Assembly: GCA_044359155.1 (NCBI GenBank)
Contig: JBIKMR010000238.1
Location: forward strand, 1-6,979
Origin: WGMK01 sp044359155
GTDB taxonomy: Bacteria; Hydrogenedentota; Hydrogenedentia; Hydrogenedentales; JAEUWI01
Length of the DNA stretch: 6,979 bases
Reading direction: 5' to 3'
Below are positions 5,687 to 6,979 of the stretch, piece after piece (positions within the stretch are counted from its first letter, which is position 1; each line of letters opens with the position of its first letter). The notes beneath the pieces were generated by a model. The model saw only the letters and a program-made list of their open reading frames with translations. It did no database searches and was not told where the DNA came from. Made by a program: the position numbers and the translations under genes.

Positions 5687-6897
5687 GGGGGCGTTGGCGC
5701 GTGGCGCGCCTCGAGCAGGGCCTCGACGGCCTTGCGCGCGGCGGGCAGGGCGAAGGTGGCGAGGAGGGCGTTGCCCTTGGGGGTCATGTGGCGGTCAAGC
5801 TCGAGGTAGAGGCCAGGCACGTCTGCGCGGCGGCGGAATTCGCCGGTGACGGTGACGAGGGGGATGTCGGCCATGGTGCAGGCCGCGCCGACGGCGTCAT
5901 CGGGCGTGGTGGTGGCGTGCATTTCTGGGACCACGTGAAAGCCGATGCGCTGCACGTTCCGGTAGGCCTCGTCGTTCACGTAGAAACCCTCGGGTATCGA
6001 GAGGGCCAGCAGGCCCGCGCCGGTTTTGTCGGCTACGTTGCGCACGCGCTCGAAGGCGTCGGCCATGTCCTCAATGTTTGAGGCGAGGCCGGGCAGGTCG
6101 AGGGTGTTCATGAAATAGTCGGGCGAGCTGGTGGAATGGTTGATCATCCAGGGGTTCAGGCGTCCCTCGAAGAAGACCTCCTTCACGTAGGGTTCCAGCT
6201 TGTCGAACTCTGCGCGCTGTTCGGCGTCCATTTCTTCCAGCAATTGCTTGCCCGTGCTGATGTAGGCGTTGCGGGCATGGGTGGCGTCGTTGGCCATAGG
6301 CACGAACGTGGGCACTTGCGCGCGTTGCCGCAATTGATACCAGCGGGTGATGGCGGGGAAATGCGTGCGGGCCATGCGCTTGACGGAAAGCAGGTCGGGG
6401 CCTTGCTGAAGGTCGTCCCCCGCGAGCACGCCCATGATCACCAAGTCTGGTTTGAGCAAGGGTAGTGCGGTCTCGGCAATGTGTGCGTATTCGTCTGGCC
6501 CGGCGGCGGGTTTGCCGAGGTTGAGGATTTCCACGTCGAGCCCCTGCGCGCGGAGCAGCTGCTCCAACTGCTTGGGCCAGGAGTCCTCGATGTTCACGCC
6601 CCAGCCGTAAGTGAAGGAATCGCCAATGGCCACGATGCGGATGGCGGCCTGCTTCTCGATGTTGAACTCGCGGTCGCGGAAGCCTAGCGAGTTAACACGC
6701 TCGACAGTCTGGTAGTCGTGCATGTCGAAGTGCTCTTCCGAACCGGGCAGGAAGAGCAGGCCCATGTTCTGCGGCACGGCCTTGGGAAGAAACACGGCAC
6801 CGAATGCGCGGTCGGCCATGCGGGCGAGGAAGAATACGGAATAGAAAGAGACACAGACGAGCGCGAGGTTGACGAGGGTATTGAATAGGCGCTTCAT
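5683..6897 (-). CDS. Membrane-anchored SGNH/GDSL-family hydrolase or acyl-esterase
   Basis: A 404-residue protein with an N-terminal hydrophobic segment (about 8-26, after Lys2/Arg3) that should act as an uncleaved signal anchor, placing the enzyme in the periplasm. NSLGFRDREF (69-78) is a lead-in common to this SGNH subgroup. Block I is GDSFTYGWGV (92-101) with nucleophile Ser94. Block II is NLGKPAAG (126-133), with Gly128 or Gly133 as the oxyanion glycine. Block III is GDDL (160-163), where the usual Asn of G-N-D is Asp161. Block V is LDRHMTPKG (367-375) with catalytic Asp368 and His370. A catalytic triad of Ser94, Asp368 and His370 is therefore present. Such enzymes deacylate or transfer acyl groups on glycans and lipids. 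Residues 170-330, between blocks III and V, form a longer insertion than in compact SGNH enzymes. Its start overlaps the stop of the upstream gene and its stop overlaps the start of the GT-C-like gene, so all three are probably one operon. Confidence 0.88.
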   Translation of the reverse strand: MKRLFNTLVNLALVCVSFYSVFFLARMADRAFGAVFLPKAVPQNMGLLFLPGSEEHFDMHDYQTVERVNSLGFRDREFNIEKQAAIRIVAIGDSFTYGWGVNIEDSWPKQLEQLLRAQGLDVEILNLGKPAAGPDEYAHIAETALPLLKPDLVIMGVLAGDDLQQGPDLLSVKRMARTHFPAITRWYQLRQRAQVPTFVPMANDATHARNAYISTGKQLLEEMDAEQRAEFDKLEPYVKEVFFEGRLNPWMINHSTSSPDYFMNTLDLPGLASNIEDMADAFERVRNVADKTGAGLLALSIPEGFYVNDEAYRNVQRIGFHVVPEMHATTTPDDAVGAACTMADIPLVTVTGEFRRRADVPGLYLELDRHMTPKGNALLATFALPAARKAVEALLEARHAPTPP

Positions 6898-6979
6898 GCG
6901 TGGGGGCCCGCGCCGTGTTGAAGGCGGTTGCGGAGGATGCGCCCCAGGCTGCCCGCCACGGAAAAGAAGTTGCGCAGGT
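6894..6979 (-). CDS. Unknown protein, C-terminal fragment (27 residues visible)
   Basis: The frame entering from the right edge ends in TGA at 6894-6896, overlapping the SGNH start codon as ATGA. The visible residues begin LRNFFSVAGSLGRILRNRLQ and finish with a Gly/His-containing tail, giving an amphipathic basic helix. The family cannot be told from this much. The call rests on the ATGA overlap, which repeats at two other junctions here, and on the protein-like composition of this frame. The other open frames on this strand have odd Pro/Gln/Arg-rich or Ala/Thr-rich translations and run on into the SGNH gene. Confidence 0.5.
   Translation of the reverse strand, partial: LRNFFSVAGSLGRILRNRLQHGAGPHA

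Noticed and set aside
1..6979. tRNA, rRNA, CRISPR arrays, insertion sequences, attachment sites
   Set aside because: Nearly every base is in a coding frame; no cloverleaf, regularly spaced repeats, transposase or terminal inverted repeats were seen.

Overview
The window looks like a piece of chromosome from an uncultured Gram-negative bacterium. GC is moderately high (60-row spot counts run from about 52% to 80%). Genes are tightly packed, with three ATGA start/stop overlaps. Content points to an outer-envelope or surface-glycan locus: a PfkB-type sugar kinase end, a radical SAM enzyme of the kind common in glycan clusters, a protein made of lipid-A-disaccharide-synthase N-terminal (LAB_N) repeats, an SGNH hydrolase and a large polytopic GT-C-like membrane protein. 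A DUF3352-like secreted protein and this SGNH style are familiar from planctomycete-like and Hydrogenedentota-like genomes, but the taxonomic guess is weak.

Layout. The left half reads rightward: (1) C-terminal end of a PfkB carbohydrate kinase (to 208); (2) radical SAM enzyme with a short SPASM/twitch-like C-terminal cysteine set (231-1298); (3) a secreted protein of about 528 residues with weak DUF3352 resemblance (1307-2893); (4) a seven-helix tandem LAB_N protein (2890-3519) whose ATG overlaps the preceding stop. The right half reads leftward: (5) a 27-residue C-terminal fragment of an unknown protein (6894-6979); (6) an N-terminally anchored SGNH/GDSL hydrolase (5683-6897); (7) a 720-residue multi-spanning membrane protein (3524-5686). 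Genes 5-6 and 6-7 also share ATGA overlaps. The two gene strings meet tail to tail with only 4 bases between their stop codons.

How they may work together (inference): the rightward string begins with cytoplasmic sugar-metabolism enzymes and ends with an envelope pair (secreted protein plus LAB_N protein). The leftward string pairs a GT-C-like membrane protein with an SGNH enzyme that probably acts on the periplasmic side, a combination suited to adding or removing groups on an exported glycan or lipid. No RNA genes, CRISPR arrays, insertion sequences or convincing promoters and terminators were seen. No gap between genes exceeds 22 bases. The most interesting element is the LAB_N duplication, which gives a 3+1+3 helix plan like that of SWEET and KDEL-receptor proteins.
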